Below, in pieces: positions 41,157-49,247 of a stretch of DNA of 64,000 nucleotides; position 1 is the stretch's first letter, and each line of letters opens with the position of its first letter. The translations under genes and the position numbers were made by a program. The stretch spans positions 1 through 64,000 of the forward strand of contig JBAOHC010000024.1 of assembly GCA_037046735.1 (NCBI GenBank), given 5' to 3'. The notes below the pieces were generated by a model. The model ran no database searches. It was not told where the DNA came from and was given only the letters and a program-made list of their open reading frames with translations. This DNA is from JADKAV01 sp037046735. GTDB taxonomy: Bacteria > Actinomycetota > Actinomycetes > S36-B12 > UBA10799.

Positions 41157-41791
41157 CCAGGCTGTGGCCTGTCGAGCTGCGCCGGGGCCCGCTGGTCCTG
41201 CGCCCGCTCAGCGTGCGAGACAAGCGGGAGTGGGAGCAGGTGCGCTCGCGCAACAGCACCTGGTTGCGTCCGTGGGATGCGACCTTGCCGCCTGGTGCCA
41301 ATGATGCCCCCACGACCTTTCGTGGCATGGTGCGCGCGCTGAACTCCGCGGCTCGGGCGGGTTCGACCCTGCCCTTCGCGTTGGTGGTCGACGGCCGCTT
41401 CCGAGGTCAGGTCACGGTCGGCGGTGTGCACCTGGGGTCTCTGCGCGGTGGTCACATCGGGTACTGGATCGACGAGCAGGCGGCCGGTCGCGGTTTCATG
41501 CCGTTGGCCGTCGCCATGGCCACTGATCATTGTTTTGCGGCCGGCCTGCATCGCATCGAGATCAACATCCGGCCGGACAACGCCCCCAGTATCCGCGTCG
41601 TGGAGAAACTGGGTTTTCGCTACGAAGGGCTGCGGGAGCGGTACCTGCATATCAACGGGGACTGGCAGGATCACCTGTCCTATGCCCTCACCACCGAAGA
41701 GGTCGATGTCCCGCTGGCAGACGCCTTCTTGGCCAGTCTGGCCAGGAACACGCCCCAGCAAATCCCCGGTGAGGCGCCGGAGCGCCCGTAG
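41153..41791 (+). CDS. rimJ: RimJ/RimL-family GNAT N-acetyltransferase
   Basis: 212 residues. GNAT acetyltransferase of the ribosomal-protein alanine type: ELRRGPLVLRPLSVRDKREW, then FALVVDGRFRGQVTVGG, HIGYWIDEQAAGRGFMPLAV (acetyl-CoA loop Q/R-x-x-G-x-G/A near residue 105), HRIEINIRPDNAPSIRVVEK, and LGFRYEGLRERYLHINGDWQ, the standard order. The target in actinobacteria is unproved. The ATG overlaps the glp stop; the next gene starts 9 bp after. Neighbour glp/glpR context suggests co-expression with division proteins. Confidence 0.92.
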   Translation: MTRLWPVELRRGPLVLRPLSVRDKREWEQVRSRNSTWLRPWDATLPPGANDAPTTFRGMVRALNSAARAGSTLPFALVVDGRFRGQVTVGGVHLGSLRGGHIGYWIDEQAAGRGFMPLAVAMATDHCFAAGLHRIEINIRPDNAPSIRVVEKLGFRYEGLRERYLHINGDWQDHLSYALTTEEVDVPLADAFLASLARNTPQQIPGEAPERP

Positions 41792-41800
41792 GCTGGGCCC

Positions 41801-42572
41801 GTGCTCACCGGCCTCCTGTATGCAGCAGTCATCGCGATGTGGGCGGTCGTTCTCCTTCCTCGATGGCTGGGAACGTCCGACCGATACCGCGACACGCGGA
41901 CTTCCAAACGTTTCCGGCGCTCCTTGCACGCGGTGACCTCGCGCAAACATCGGTCTCACGATGTGGCGGCCATGCCCGGACGCTCGGCCAGTCGGGTCGA
42001 CACCGCTCCTGCGGACTCGGCCATCGACAAACACCTTGACTTGGGGATCGACCCGTTCGTGGGGACTGCTGAGGATGGTCATCGGCAACGCGCCCGTCAG
42101 CAACAGGTGCGCAAGCAGGCGACTGTCGCGGCTGTAGTGCGACGCCGGCGGATCCTGGCTGTTCTGGGTGGCCTGAGCGCGATTTCTCTGGTGGGCGCAG
42201 TGCTCGGAGTGGTGCCTCTCATGTGGCCGGTGCTGCTCGGGGCCGTGCTGGGCGGCTACGTCTTCCTGTTGAAGAACCCGTCTCGTCTCGTGACGCAACC
42301 GGCACCGAGGACGCAGGATGCGCCGGTCGAAGAGGCTGCGGCGCCACCCGACCTGGGAGCCGCGGGAGTCACCGCAGCCCTCCTACATGCGGGCGCCCAA
42401 AGCGACGCACCTGCCCCGCGAGATCGACTCGACCGATAACGGCCCTTGGACCGCGGAGCGCATGCTTGAGCAGGCAGCTGCCTTGCGCACGGGTCAGGAT
42501 GTCGACGCCGAGCTCGGCTTGGACGAGTTGGCCTATCCGGAGTACGAAACCGCCCGTGCTGCCAACGAGTAG
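41801..42572 (+). CDS. glpR: GlpR-like membrane receptor of Glp (frameshifted near 42345)
   Basis: Rv0996-like. One N-terminal membrane helix (LYAAVIAMWAVVLLPRWL) starts with an external GTG-encoded Leu-Thr-Gly; a basic, Ser-rich linker (RFRRSLHAVTSRKHRSHD) follows, then two adjacent helices (ILAVLGGLSAISLVGAVLGV; LMWPVLLGAVLGGYVFLL). In the first frame the protein ends in an unrelated tail at 42439. Dropping one base at 42341-42352 gives TWEPRESPQPSYMRAPKA, THLPREIDSTDNGPWTAERM and LEQAAALRTGQDVDAELGL to a stop at 42572, the conserved tail of the family. Expected to anchor Glp at the septum. Confidence 0.75.
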
Positions 42573-42597
42573 CCCTTGCTACTCTTGGTGAGGTCTA

Positions 42598-42901
<304 letters not shown>

Positions 42902-42936
42902 ATGTGGTACTGGATTCGAGGATGAGCGAGTTAGAC

Positions 42937-42977
42937 CGCGGGCCAAACACGTCACTTAGCGACCGATTTGGCCCGCG
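42937..42977. repeat. REP-3 inverted repeat
   Basis: CGCGGGCCAAA (42937-42947) and its exact complement TTTGGCCCGCG (42967-42977) flank a 19-base loop containing CACTTAGCGACC. A weaker related copy follows the WS/DGAT gene at 61733-61778, sharing GACCGCG, GCCAAA, the central TTAG and GTTTGG. Confidence 0.7.
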
Positions 42978-43016
42978 CTTGCCGACCGGAGCAGCAGTTG
43001 CCGTGGCAAGTTCACG

Positions 43017-43076
43017 GATTGGGCAGTTGTTGCGATTTCGCGTCGGCGTGTCGCAGCACCTTCCGCCCAGTTGCTC
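43017..43076 (-). repeat. REP-1 interspersed repeat, copy 3 (minus orientation)
   Basis: Read on the minus strand it starts GAGCAACTGGGCGGAAGGTG, continues CTGCGACACGCCG, then GCGAAATCGCAACAACTGCC and CAATC. It is the most complete copy of the family and matches copy 2 at 10964 almost exactly. Partly complementary ends allow a stem-loop. Confidence 0.7.
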
Positions 43077-43112
43077 GCGGTCCGCGCCCAGCAATCACAC
43101 TTTGCTGAGTAA

Positions 43113-43173
43113 ACGCACAGTTGGTTCACTTTCCGCTATGAGCCTCATGGCGGAAAGTGAACCAACTGTGCGT
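43113..43173. repeat. 61-bp near-perfect palindrome
   Basis: Arms 43113-43136 and 43150-43173 are exact inverse complements over 24 bp (left arm begins ACGCACAGTTGGTTCACTTT). Inside, ATGAG (43138-43142) pairs with CTCAT (43144-43148) around a single C; only the T43137/G43149 pair mismatches. It lies 16 bp past the stop of the secreted-protein gene (minus strand) and could end its transcript, although no T tract follows. Confidence 0.9.
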
Positions 43174-43189
43174 AGACGGCTCCAAAGGG

Positions 43190-43570
43190 TTATCCCCCGG
43201 CCGTCGTGGGGGCCAACACGCGCACCATGAACTTGTTGGACCGCACCTTGGGTGGCTTTGCCTTCGATTTTGCCTTCGCAGAACCGATCAGATAGGGGTG
43301 GCGCCCGACGGCGGCAGTGCCCAGCCGCACGCGCAGTTTGAAGGTCCGCCCGGCAAGCACGTTCTCGCATGCCGCCAACTTGTGCCACGTGCCATCCGTG
43401 TTGGTGAACAGGCACACCTTGCGCGACACCCGGGACTTCACGGCGATGCTGAATGTCTGTCGGACCTCGACCACATTTGTGCCCGGGACCGCCCTGATGT
43501 CCGCAGCCACGGCCGGGGTGGCGGTGGCAATGATGAGTGCTCCGGCCAGGAGGGGGACCGCACGTTTCAT
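43190..43570 (-). CDS. Small secreted protein of unknown function
   Basis: 126 residues. Signal peptide KRAVPLLAGALIIATATPAV, cleaved near AVAA-DIRA. The mature domain is beta-rich: NVVEVRQTFSIAVKSRVSRK, VCLFTNTDGTWHKLAACENV, RTFKLRVRLGTAAVGRHPYL. Two Cys (in VCLF and AACEN) may form a disulphide. This resembles short Ig-like or wall-associated domains seen in actinobacteria, but I do not recognise a family. The Lys-rich KAKSKAKPPKVRS segment is unusual. A 61-bp palindrome follows the stop. Upstream on this strand is pmt, which ends 10 bp away and could include it in its transcript. Confidence 0.55.
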   Translation of the reverse strand: MKRAVPLLAGALIIATATPAVAADIRAVPGTNVVEVRQTFSIAVKSRVSRKVCLFTNTDGTWHKLAACENVLAGRTFKLRVRLGTAAVGRHPYLIGSAKAKSKAKPPKVRSNKFMVRVLAPTTAGG

Positions 43571-43579
43571 GAGGCGAGC

Positions 43580-45103
43580 CTAGACCCAGGTGGACAGCCA
43601 CATCCGCATCTGCCACTGCGAGTACGGGATGACCTGACCGGTCCAAATCGGATAGAACCACCATGACACCGCCACGGCGAGCAGCAAGAAGCTGATCACA
43701 GCGGCAGCCCCGTTGCCGCGCCGTTCCCGGGTGTCTGCAGAAGTCCCGAGCATGCTCCCGAGCGAGAACGTCAAACCCATGATCATGAACGGCAGGAACA
43801 CGATGGAGTAGAACGAAAAGACTGTGCGCTCCTGAAAGAGCAGCCACGGAGCCCACCCGGCCAGGAAGCCGCACAGCACCGCGCCGGCCTTCCAGTCGCG
43901 CACGGCGAACCAACGCCACACCTGGTGGAAGAGCGCCAGGACTGCCGCCCACCAGATGACCGGGTTGCCCAGCGCGATGACCTCCGCCGAGCAATTCTGC
44001 GCCCCACAGTCCAAACCCTCCGATTCGTAGTAGAAGCTCGTCGGCCGGGCCAACACCGGCCACCCCCATGCGTTGGACTCATACGAGTGCTCCGTGGTCA
44101 GTCCGGTATGGAAGCGATACGCCTCTGCGTGGTAGTGCGCCAGTGACCGCAGGGCCCCCTCGACGCCGGTCTGACCACCATTGTCGATGGCCCACGTCCG
44201 CAGGTACCCGCCGCTGGAGGTGAACCATCCGTACCACGTGGCCAGGTAGGTCAGAACGACGATCGGCGCCCAGATGAGCGCCGTTGGAAGCGCGTCTCGC
44301 AGCAGGGTGCGCACGAACGCCTGGTGCTGGCCCAGTTCGCGTCGCCAGCCCCAGTCCCATAACACCGTGAGCAGCCCGAAAGCCAGGACGAACCACAGGC
44401 CACTCCACTTCACCCCGCATGCCAGGCCCAGGGCGACAGCTGCCGTCCATCGCCACGGCCGTAGGGAGCGACCCGGGTACAGCCGCCGCGTGCGCTCGCG
44501 GTCCAGCACGAGGGCGCCGAACGCCACGAGCACCAGGAACGCCAGGATCCCATCCAGCAGGGCGGTGCGGCTCAAGGTGATGGCCATGCCATCGATGGCC
44601 AGCAACCCGCCGGCGATCGTCCCCAGGAGATTGGAACCGGTCATGCGGCGCACGATCCGAGCCAGGAGCAGCACACTGAGCACCCCGAGCACGGCGACGG
44701 CGATCCGCCAGCCGAACGGGTTCGCGCCGAAGACAGCTTCCCCGGCAGCGATCACCCATTTCCCCAACGGCGGATGGACCACGTAAGAAGGGCTGTCCTT
44801 GAAGATCTCCTGCGCCTGCTCGAGGTTGCCGTCCATCGCCAGCAGGAGTTCGTTGGCCTTCTTCTTGGCCTCCATCTCATGGCCGAACAGCAGCAGGGCC
44901 AGCGCATCCTTGGCGTAGTAGGTCTCGTCGAAGACCAGCGCATGCGGCCGGCCGAGGTTCGGCAGACGCAGAAATGCCGCCAGGATAGAGACGGCGATCG
45001 GCCCGAGCCACCCCCGCCAGCCGCCGGCCGGACCGGGGCGCGTTGGCTCGACCGGGGCCTGGGCAGGCGCGGGCGCTGTTGTTAGGCTCACGCGGGCCAG
45101 CAT
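43580..45103 (-). CDS. pmt: Protein O-mannosyltransferase (dolichyl-phosphate-mannose type, GT39)
   Basis: 507 residues from ATG 45103, multi-pass membrane enzyme that mannosylates Ser/Thr of exported proteins using polyprenyl-phosphate mannose. PHALVFDETYYAKDALALLL contains the catalytic acidic pair in the first periplasmic loop; HPPLGKWVIAAGEAVFG, then LLGTIAGGLLAIDGMAITLS and SRTALLDGILAFLVLVAFGA follow with ten or more hydrophobic segments; GVKWSGLWFVLAFGLLTVL and ALGNPVIWWAAVLALFHQVW are typical. Divergent from rsmI with 12 bp between starts, an arrangement conserved in actinobacteria (Rv1002c/Rv1003). The Thr/Pro tails of the M14 and surface proteins here are plausible targets. Confidence 0.9.
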   Translation of the reverse strand: MLARVSLTTAPAPAQAPVEPTRPGPAGGWRGWLGPIAVSILAAFLRLPNLGRPHALVFDETYYAKDALALLLFGHEMEAKKKANELLLAMDGNLEQAQEIFKDSPSYVVHPPLGKWVIAAGEAVFGANPFGWRIAVAVLGVLSVLLLARIVRRMTGSNLLGTIAGGLLAIDGMAITLSRTALLDGILAFLVLVAFGALVLDRERTRRLYPGRSLRPWRWTAAVALGLACGVKWSGLWFVLAFGLLTVLWDWGWRRELGQHQAFVRTLLRDALPTALIWAPIVVLTYLATWYGWFTSSGGYLRTWAIDNGGQTGVEGALRSLAHYHAEAYRFHTGLTTEHSYESNAWGWPVLARPTSFYYESEGLDCGAQNCSAEVIALGNPVIWWAAVLALFHQVWRWFAVRDWKAGAVLCGFLAGWAPWLLFQERTVFSFYSIVFLPFMIMGLTFSLGSMLGTSADTRERRGNGAAAVISFLLLAVAVSWWFYPIWTGQVIPYSQWQMRMWLSTWV

Positions 45104-45115
45104 AAGGAGGTCACC

Positions 45116-45949
45116 ATGTCCGAGCGTGAAGGCGTACTGATCCTGGCGGCAACTCCCCTGGGTAACCCGGCCGACGCCTCGACCCGTTTGCGGGATGCGT
45201 TGGCCCATGCGGATGTGATCGCGGCCGAGGACACCCGACGTGTGCGGCGGCTCGCCGCTGACCTCGGAGTGCGGATCGCCGGCAAGGTGGTGTCTCACTA
45301 CGACGCGGTGGAGGATCAGCGCTCTGCTGCGCTGGCCGCGTACGTTGCGCAGGGGTTGACCGTGCTCGTCGTCAGTGATGCCGGTATGCCGCTGGTCAGT
45401 GACCCGGGCCTCTCGGCCGTGCGCCGCTGCATCGATGCGAATCTGCCGGTGACCTGTTTCCCGGGACCGAGTGCGCTGACCACAGCATTGGCTCTCAGCG
45501 GGCTGCCGGTGGACCGCTTCTGTTTCGAGGGATTCCTACCCCGTAAGGCTGGTCAGCGGCGCGCGCGATTGCGCACGCTGGTCAGCGAGGCTCGCACCAT
45601 GGTCTTCTTCGAGAGCCCGCGGCGCCTCTCGGACTGCCTGGCGGACATGGCTGAACTTCTCGGGGAGGACCGGCAGGTGGCGGTGTGCCGCGAGTTGACC
45701 AAGCCGTACGAGGAGGTTCTGCGGGGGACGGTCGGCGACCTTGCCGAGGAGGTCGGCGAGATCCTTGGCGAGATCACGCTGGTTGTGGCCGGGGCGCCGG
45801 ATGTTGAACCCGATCCTGCCGATCTCCTGGATCAGGTGGCCGACCTCGTGGAACGTGGCATGCGCCGCAGCGAAGCGGTGGCCGAAGTCGCGCAGCGGGC
45901 AGGGGTGTCGCGTCGGGAGTTGTACGCCCTCGTGATGCAACGGGGTTGA
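45116..45949 (+). CDS. rsmI: 16S rRNA (cytidine(1402)-2'-O)-methyltransferase
   Basis: 277 residues, SAM-dependent 2'-O-methylation of C1402 in the decoding centre. Blocks: LAATPLGNPADASTRLRDAL, DVIAAEDTRRVRRLAADLGV, VSHYDAVEDQRSAALAAYVA, VLVVSDAGMPLVSDPGLSAV (SAM), CFPGPSALTTALALSGLPVD, FEGFLPRK, VFFESPRRL, and VCRELTKPYEEVLRGT. ATG 45116 with a perfect GGAGG 5 bases upstream. Divergent from pmt. Confidence 0.95.
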   Translation: MSEREGVLILAATPLGNPADASTRLRDALAHADVIAAEDTRRVRRLAADLGVRIAGKVVSHYDAVEDQRSAALAAYVAQGLTVLVVSDAGMPLVSDPGLSAVRRCIDANLPVTCFPGPSALTTALALSGLPVDRFCFEGFLPRKAGQRRARLRTLVSEARTMVFFESPRRLSDCLADMAELLGEDRQVAVCRELTKPYEEVLRGTVGDLAEEVGEILGEITLVVAGAPDVEPDPADLLDQVADLVERGMRRSEAVAEVAQRAGVSRRELYALVMQRG

Positions 45950-45955
45950 CAGCTC

Positions 45956-46001
45956 TTGGCGAGAGGCTGTACACGCGTATAGACTCCTATACATGCGTAC
46001 A
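45956..46001 (+). promoter_or_regulatory. Promoter and overlapping palindromic operator of the TetR gene
   Basis: TTGGCG (45956-45961) and TATAGA (45979-45984) are 17 bases apart, so a transcript would start within a few bases of ATG 45993 and be nearly leaderless. A palindrome spans 45968-46001: TGTACACGCGTATAG and CTATACATGCGTACA match as inverted arms at 12 of 15 positions and cover the -10 box and the start codon. Repressor binding there would block transcription, as in TetR autoregulation. Confidence 0.6.
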
Positions 46002-46625
46002 GCCGACCTCACGGCACGCGCCCGCATCCGAGACGCGGCCATCGACTGTTTCGCTGAACAAGGATTCGACGCCTCCGTGCGCGACATCGCGCTGCGCGCC
46101 GACGTCTCACCAGGGCTCATCACGCACCACTTCGGCACCAAGACCGCCCTGCGCGGCGAGTGTGATGCGGAAGTCCTGCGCCGGTACCACGAGGTAAAGG
46201 AGAAAGGGATTGCAGCGCCCAACCAGCAGTTGATCGGGGTGCTGTCCGACCCTGGGGTATCGGCCACCTTGCTGGTCTACATACTGCGGGCAGTGCTGGC
46301 CGGCGGGGATCCTGCCCGCGACTTCCTCAGCCGACTCATCGACGATCTCCGGCCGGTCATGGCCCACGCCGTCGAAACGGGTCTGGCCCGCCCGTCGCGT
46401 GATGAGGAAGCCCGGCTGCGCGCGCTCACTCACCTATCGCTGGGCGGCATGCTCGTGCGCTTCCTGCTCAATCCAATGAGCAGCCCGGAAAGTTTCGTGG
46501 CCTCCCTGCAGGACCCGGCACGCGACGACATCCTGCCCCTGCTCGAGATCTTCACTGAAGGCGTGCTGGGCAGCGCTGACCTGCTGGAGGAATACCTCAC
46601 CTACCGCGAGGGGAGTCTGACATGA
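45993..46625 (+). CDS. TetR-family transcriptional repressor
   Basis: 210 residues. The HTH at about 13-55 is ARIRDAAIDCFAEQGFDASV, RDIALRADVSPGLITHHFGT and KTALRGECDAEV, a clean TetR DNA-binding domain. The C-terminal ligand domain has no family features. The ATG overlaps the operator and gives a probably leaderless start; the stop overlaps the ABC ATPase start by four bases. It should sense an exported compound and repress its own operon with the ABC genes, the usual arrangement for multidrug or antibiotic exporters. Confidence 0.9.
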   Translation: MRTADLTARARIRDAAIDCFAEQGFDASVRDIALRADVSPGLITHHFGTKTALRGECDAEVLRRYHEVKEKGIAAPNQQLIGVLSDPGVSATLLVYILRAVLAGGDPARDFLSRLIDDLRPVMAHAVETGLARPSRDEEARLRALTHLSLGGMLVRFLLNPMSSPESFVASLQDPARDDILPLLEIFTEGVLGSADLLEEYLTYREGSLT

Positions 46626-47539
46626 CATCGACCAACGCCATCGAGGTGCGCGGCCTGACCAAGACCTTCGGCCCGACCGTCGCCCTCAACGGCCTCGACC
46701 TGACAGTGCCGGCCGGTGAGGTCACCGGGTTCCTCGGGCCCAACGGCTCCGGGAAGTCCACGACCATCCGGATCCTGCTGGGCCTGCTGCGCGCCGATGC
46801 CGGACAGGCGGTGGTTCTCGGTGGCGACCCATGGTCGGATGCGGTGCGCCTGCACAAGGACATCGCCTATGTCCCAGGCGAGGTCAACCTGTGGCCGAAT
46901 CTCACCGGGGGCCAGTGCATCGATATCCTGTGCCGGTTGTCGGGTCCGCTGGATCCTGCCCGCAAGGCGACGATGATCCAGCGGTTCGACCTCGACCCCA
47001 CGAAAAAGGCGCGGACCTATTCGAAGGGCAACCGGCAGAAGGTCGCGCTGGTCGCGGCGCTGGCATCCCGTGCCCACCTGTTGATCCTCGACGAACCCAC
47101 GTCAGGTCTGGATCCGATCATGGAGGCCGCGTTCACCGAGACCATCCGGGAGATGCGCACCGAAGGCAGGTCGGTGCTGCTGTCCAGTCATATCTTCGCC
47201 GAGGTGGAGCGGCTCGCAGACCGTGTGACCATCATTCGTGAGGGTGTGACCGTCGAGGCCGGAACCATCGCGGAACTGCGCCACCTCACCCGCTCGACGG
47301 TGACTGTCACGATCGACGGCGGTGTCCAAGCACTGGCCGCCCTGCCGGGAGTGCACGACCTGCAGCAGACCGGCGAGCACGTCAGCTTCGCCGTGGATGA
47401 CGCCATGTTGGCCGATGTGCTGGCGGTCGTGGCCACCATGCGCCCGCGTTCGCTGGTGGCCAACCCGCCCTCGCTGGAGGAGTTGTTCCTGCGGCACTAC
47501 GGTCAGGAGTTGGCGGCAATGAACGGGGCGGGGTCGTGA
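46622..47539 (+). CDS. ABC exporter ATP-binding protein (drug-resistance type)
   Basis: 305 residues. VTGFLGPNGSGKSTTIRILL (Walker A), Y-SKGNRQKVALVAAL (signature Y-S-K-G-x-x-Q-K), LLILDEPTSGLDP (Walker B), SSHIFAEVE (switch His). It contains EVNLWPNLTGGQCIDILCRL, a feature of the DrrA/TnrB-type group. C-terminal 90-residue domain with VTIDGGVQALAALPGVHDLQ, as in drug-ABC ATPases. Second gene in the TetR operon; the GTG of the permease overlaps its end. Likely an antibiotic or toxic-lipid exporter; substrate unknown. Confidence 0.94.
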   Translation: MTSTNAIEVRGLTKTFGPTVALNGLDLTVPAGEVTGFLGPNGSGKSTTIRILLGLLRADAGQAVVLGGDPWSDAVRLHKDIAYVPGEVNLWPNLTGGQCIDILCRLSGPLDPARKATMIQRFDLDPTKKARTYSKGNRQKVALVAALASRAHLLILDEPTSGLDPIMEAAFTETIREMRTEGRSVLLSSHIFAEVERLADRVTIIREGVTVEAGTIAELRHLTRSTVTVTIDGGVQALAALPGVHDLQQTGEHVSFAVDDAMLADVLAVVATMRPRSLVANPPSLEELFLRHYGQELAAMNGAGS

Positions 47540-49188
47540 ACGCCACCCAAACGCAGATACCTCTCACCTCCGAGGCGGCCCAACAGGGGGCCCAGGATTC
47601 CCTGGCGGCGACCGGCACCATGATGCGCTTCGTCGCCCGCCGTAACCGCCTGTTGCTCATCACCTGGCCGGTGGTGATCGTGGGTCTGTTCGCCTATGTG
47701 AGCGTCTACTACCACGATTTGCTCGACACCCAGCAGGCTCTGGATGACTTCGCCTCGATCAGCAACACGGCATCCATCAAGGCGCTCACGGGGCTGGCAG
47801 CCGAACCCGCCACACTGGGTGGGGCGGTCTGGACCAAGATCTGGATGACGTCGGCGTTGATGCTGGCCTTCGCCGTCGTGTTCCTTGTGACCCGCACCGG
47901 CCGCGCCGATGAGGAAGCCGGGCGAACTGAGTTGCTGCGTTCACGAGTGCTGGGCCTGCACGCCTGCTCTGTGGCTGCCTGGGCGGTCATCGCCGGCATG
48001 TGCGTGGTGACCGGTGTGGGGGTGGCGGTGGCCTCGATCGTCAGCGGTTTGGACCCGGTGGGATCCGGGGTCATGGGCTCCTTGGTTCTGGGGGCTTCGG
48101 TCACCGGGGTGGGCCTGGTCGCCATCGGGGTGGCCGCCGTCACCGGACAGATCGCTGCCACCCCCCGCGCGGCCAATGCCACGGCCTCGGCGGTGGTGGG
48201 CATCATGTACGTCCTGCGCATGATCGGCGACCTCGGCTCCGGCACTCTGACGTGGGCCTCGCCGGTCGGCTGGGGGCAGGAGATGCAGCCATGGGGGGCC
48301 AACCGCTGGTGGCCACTGGCGTTGTCGCTGGTGCTCACAGTGGTCTTGCTAGGCGTGGCCCTGGCGATCGAGGCGCGCCGCGACGTGGGCGCGGGCCTGC
48401 TGGTCGCCCGGTCCGGTCCGGCCGGGGCACCCGCCCGCTTCGCCTCGCCCCTGGGCCTGGCCCTGCACCTGCAACGCAACGTCGTCATCGGCTGGACGGT
48501 CACCGTCGTGTTGGCCGCTGTGATGTTCGGGTCCGTGGCCCCGTCGATGACTGAACTCGCCGACGATTCCGCGGGCAGCTTTGCGCAGGTTCTTGGTGGG
48601 ACCGGTGTGGAGGCGCTGCTGTCGCTGCTGGTCACCATGACATCCCTGATCGTGACGGTGTTCGCGATCCAGACCACGGTGACGATGCGCCAGGACGAGG
48701 CCAGCGGCATCATTGAGGCTCAACTTGCCGGGGCAGTGTCGCGCACCCGATGGGCGGGGCAACGACTGCTGATCCCGGCCGTGGGATCGGCGGTGCTATT
48801 GCTGATCTCCGGCGCTTTGATCGGTGTTGGGTACGCCTCGGCCGGCGGCGGCGCGGACCTCACGGGGTCGCTCATGCTGGCCGCGCTGACCTACTGGCCG
48901 GCCGTCATGCTCTTGGCCGGGATCGCTGTCTTCCTGTTCGGCTGGCTGCCGCATTTCACCATCGCCGGGTCATGGGCGATCCTGGCCGCGATGTGGATTC
49001 TGGTGGTCTCCGGCGATGCGCTGAATGTGCCGCAGGCTGTGCTCGATGTGATGCCGTTCACCGCCACCCCGCACCAGCCGTTGGAACCCATGGCCTGGAC
49101 CCCGGTCGTCCTGTTGGCCCTGGTCGGGCTGGGTCTGCTTTGGGCGGGCGTGTCGCGCTTCGGGCGCCGCGATATCCAAACCGACTGA
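47536..49188 (+). CDS. ABC exporter permease (TnrB/tetronasin-resistance type, duplicated)
   Basis: 550 residues with 12 predicted helices in two similar halves, unusual for ABC-2 permeases, which often have six; this suggests a fused pair, as in TnrB2-type polyketide/ionophore exporters. Helices include LLLITWPVVIVGLFAYVSVY, MLAFAVVFLVTRTGRADEEA (with the conserved R-T-G-R-x-D-E-E-A-G-R-T-E-L-L loop), VVIGWTVTVVLAAVMFGSVA and MRQDEASGIIEAQLAGAVSR in the second half, which repeats the R-x-D-E-x-x-G-x-I-E motif. Third and last gene of the TetR operon; GTG start. Confidence 0.9.
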   Translation: MNATQTQIPLTSEAAQQGAQDSLAATGTMMRFVARRNRLLLITWPVVIVGLFAYVSVYYHDLLDTQQALDDFASISNTASIKALTGLAAEPATLGGAVWTKIWMTSALMLAFAVVFLVTRTGRADEEAGRTELLRSRVLGLHACSVAAWAVIAGMCVVTGVGVAVASIVSGLDPVGSGVMGSLVLGASVTGVGLVAIGVAAVTGQIAATPRAANATASAVVGIMYVLRMIGDLGSGTLTWASPVGWGQEMQPWGANRWWPLALSLVLTVVLLGVALAIEARRDVGAGLLVARSGPAGAPARFASPLGLALHLQRNVVIGWTVTVVLAAVMFGSVAPSMTELADDSAGSFAQVLGGTGVEALLSLLVTMTSLIVTVFAIQTTVTMRQDEASGIIEAQLAGAVSRTRWAGQRLLIPAVGSAVLLLISGALIGVGYASAGGGADLTGSLMLAALTYWPAVMLLAGIAVFLFGWLPHFTIAGSWAILAAMWILVVSGDALNVPQAVLDVMPFTATPHQPLEPMAWTPVVLLALVGLGLLWAGVSRFGRRDIQTD

Positions 49189-49247
49189 ACGCCGGCCGGG
49201 TCTGCGTTGCTGGGTAAACTTGGCCGCAGACCTGAGGAGACCCCCGC

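Noticed and set aside
49189..49247. T-box or other riboswitch ahead of metG
   Set aside because: The 59-bp leader is too short; only a 7-bp GTCTGCG/CGCAGAC pairing and an SD are seen.
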